From CALKZN01 sp964633815 (GTDB lineage: Bacteria > Pseudomonadota > Gammaproteobacteria > Arenicellales > Arenicellaceae), in contig CAZWHW010000023.1 of the NCBI GenBank assembly GCA_964633815.1, positions 1-25,467 on the forward strand: a DNA stretch of 25,467 nt. Reading direction: 5' to 3'. The notes below the pieces were generated by a model, which saw only the letters and a list, made by a program, of their open reading frames with translations, was not told where the DNA came from and made no database searches. Of the stretch, positions 25,372 through 25,467 are shown in pieces (position 1 is the stretch's first letter; the number at the start of each line of letters is the position of its first letter). The translations under genes and the position numbers were made by a program.

Positions 25372-25467
25372 GCGAATGGAATAATATAAAGTTTTCGTTA
25401 TTCTACTGAATAATAAAGATTGCTGTGTGATCTGGAAGCAATTAATATCAGTTTTTTAAACTATATA
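25372..25467 (-). promoter_or_regulatory. Upstream region of the mtaD-ubiG-mupP unit
   Basis: This 96-bp AT-rich stretch must include the 5' region of the minus-strand unit. Reading the minus strand, TTCAGT followed after 16 bp by TATATT could be a promoter, but it would leave a leader of only about 8-10 nt, so this is tentative. A small inverted repeat (AGTTT-aaa-AAACT on the minus strand, 25450-25462) lies near the window edge. No gene start is seen. Confidence 0.25.

Noticed and set aside
1..25467. A defence system, prophage, CRISPR array, biosynthetic cluster or other novel multi-gene system
   Set aside because: All genes but one are assignable housekeeping genes in conserved order. No array-like repeats, integrase, transposase, tRNA attachment site or composition break is visible.

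Overview
The window looks like a draft-assembly piece of an AT-rich gammaproteobacterial chromosome. Nearly every gene is a recognisable housekeeping gene. The order leuC-leuD-leuB-fimV-truA-trpF-accD-folC-dedD(SPOR)-cvpA-purF-metZ matches the Pseudomonas/Oceanospirillales-type arrangement. The triplets smc-zipA-ligA and mtaD-ubiG-mupP are also classic for that part of the Gammaproteobacteria. I cannot name the genus from sequence alone. There is no tRNA, rRNA, CRISPR array, phage gene, transposase or obvious horizontally acquired island.

Layout. (1) 1-6790, plus strand: the 3' part of smc (condensin), zipA (FtsZ anchor) and ligA (NAD-dependent DNA ligase). (2) 6797-7234, minus strand: one unrecognised 145-aa His-rich protein, convergent with ligA and divergent from leuC. 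(3) 7439-10650: leuC, leuD and leuB, steps 2 and 3 of leucine synthesis; leuC and leuD overlap by 4 bp, and leuA is not here. (4) 10651-10915: a 265-bp regulatory gap holding a 20-bp inverted repeat that overlaps a possible promoter. (5) 10916-22571: fimV (polar hub/LysM protein, very acidic cytoplasmic tail), then truA, trpF, accD, folC, a DedD-like SPOR protein, cvpA, purF and metZ, closely spaced and probably co-transcribed in part. (6) 22583-25371, minus strand: mupP, ubiG and mtaD, transcribed as mtaD>ubiG>mupP and ending tail-to-tail with metZ.

The genes serve cell division and chromosome organisation (smc, zipA, dedD), DNA joining (ligA), peptidoglycan recycling and cell-pole organisation (mupP, fimV), amino-acid synthesis (leuCDB, trpF, metZ), fatty acid, folate and purine synthesis (accD, folC, purF), tRNA modification (truA), quinone synthesis (ubiG) and purine/sulfur salvage (mtaD).

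Two runs of exactly 100 N interrupt the sequence, in fimV (11422-11521) and metZ (21879-21978). The metZ gap is flanked by the same 55-bp sequence on both sides, so it is almost certainly a scaffolding artefact: removing 155 bp restores one intact 392-aa MetZ. I found no convincing novel multi-gene system. The items most worth a second look are the assembly artefact, the orphan 145-aa gene, the operator-like palindrome before fimV and the unusual lengths and repeats in ZipA and FimV.
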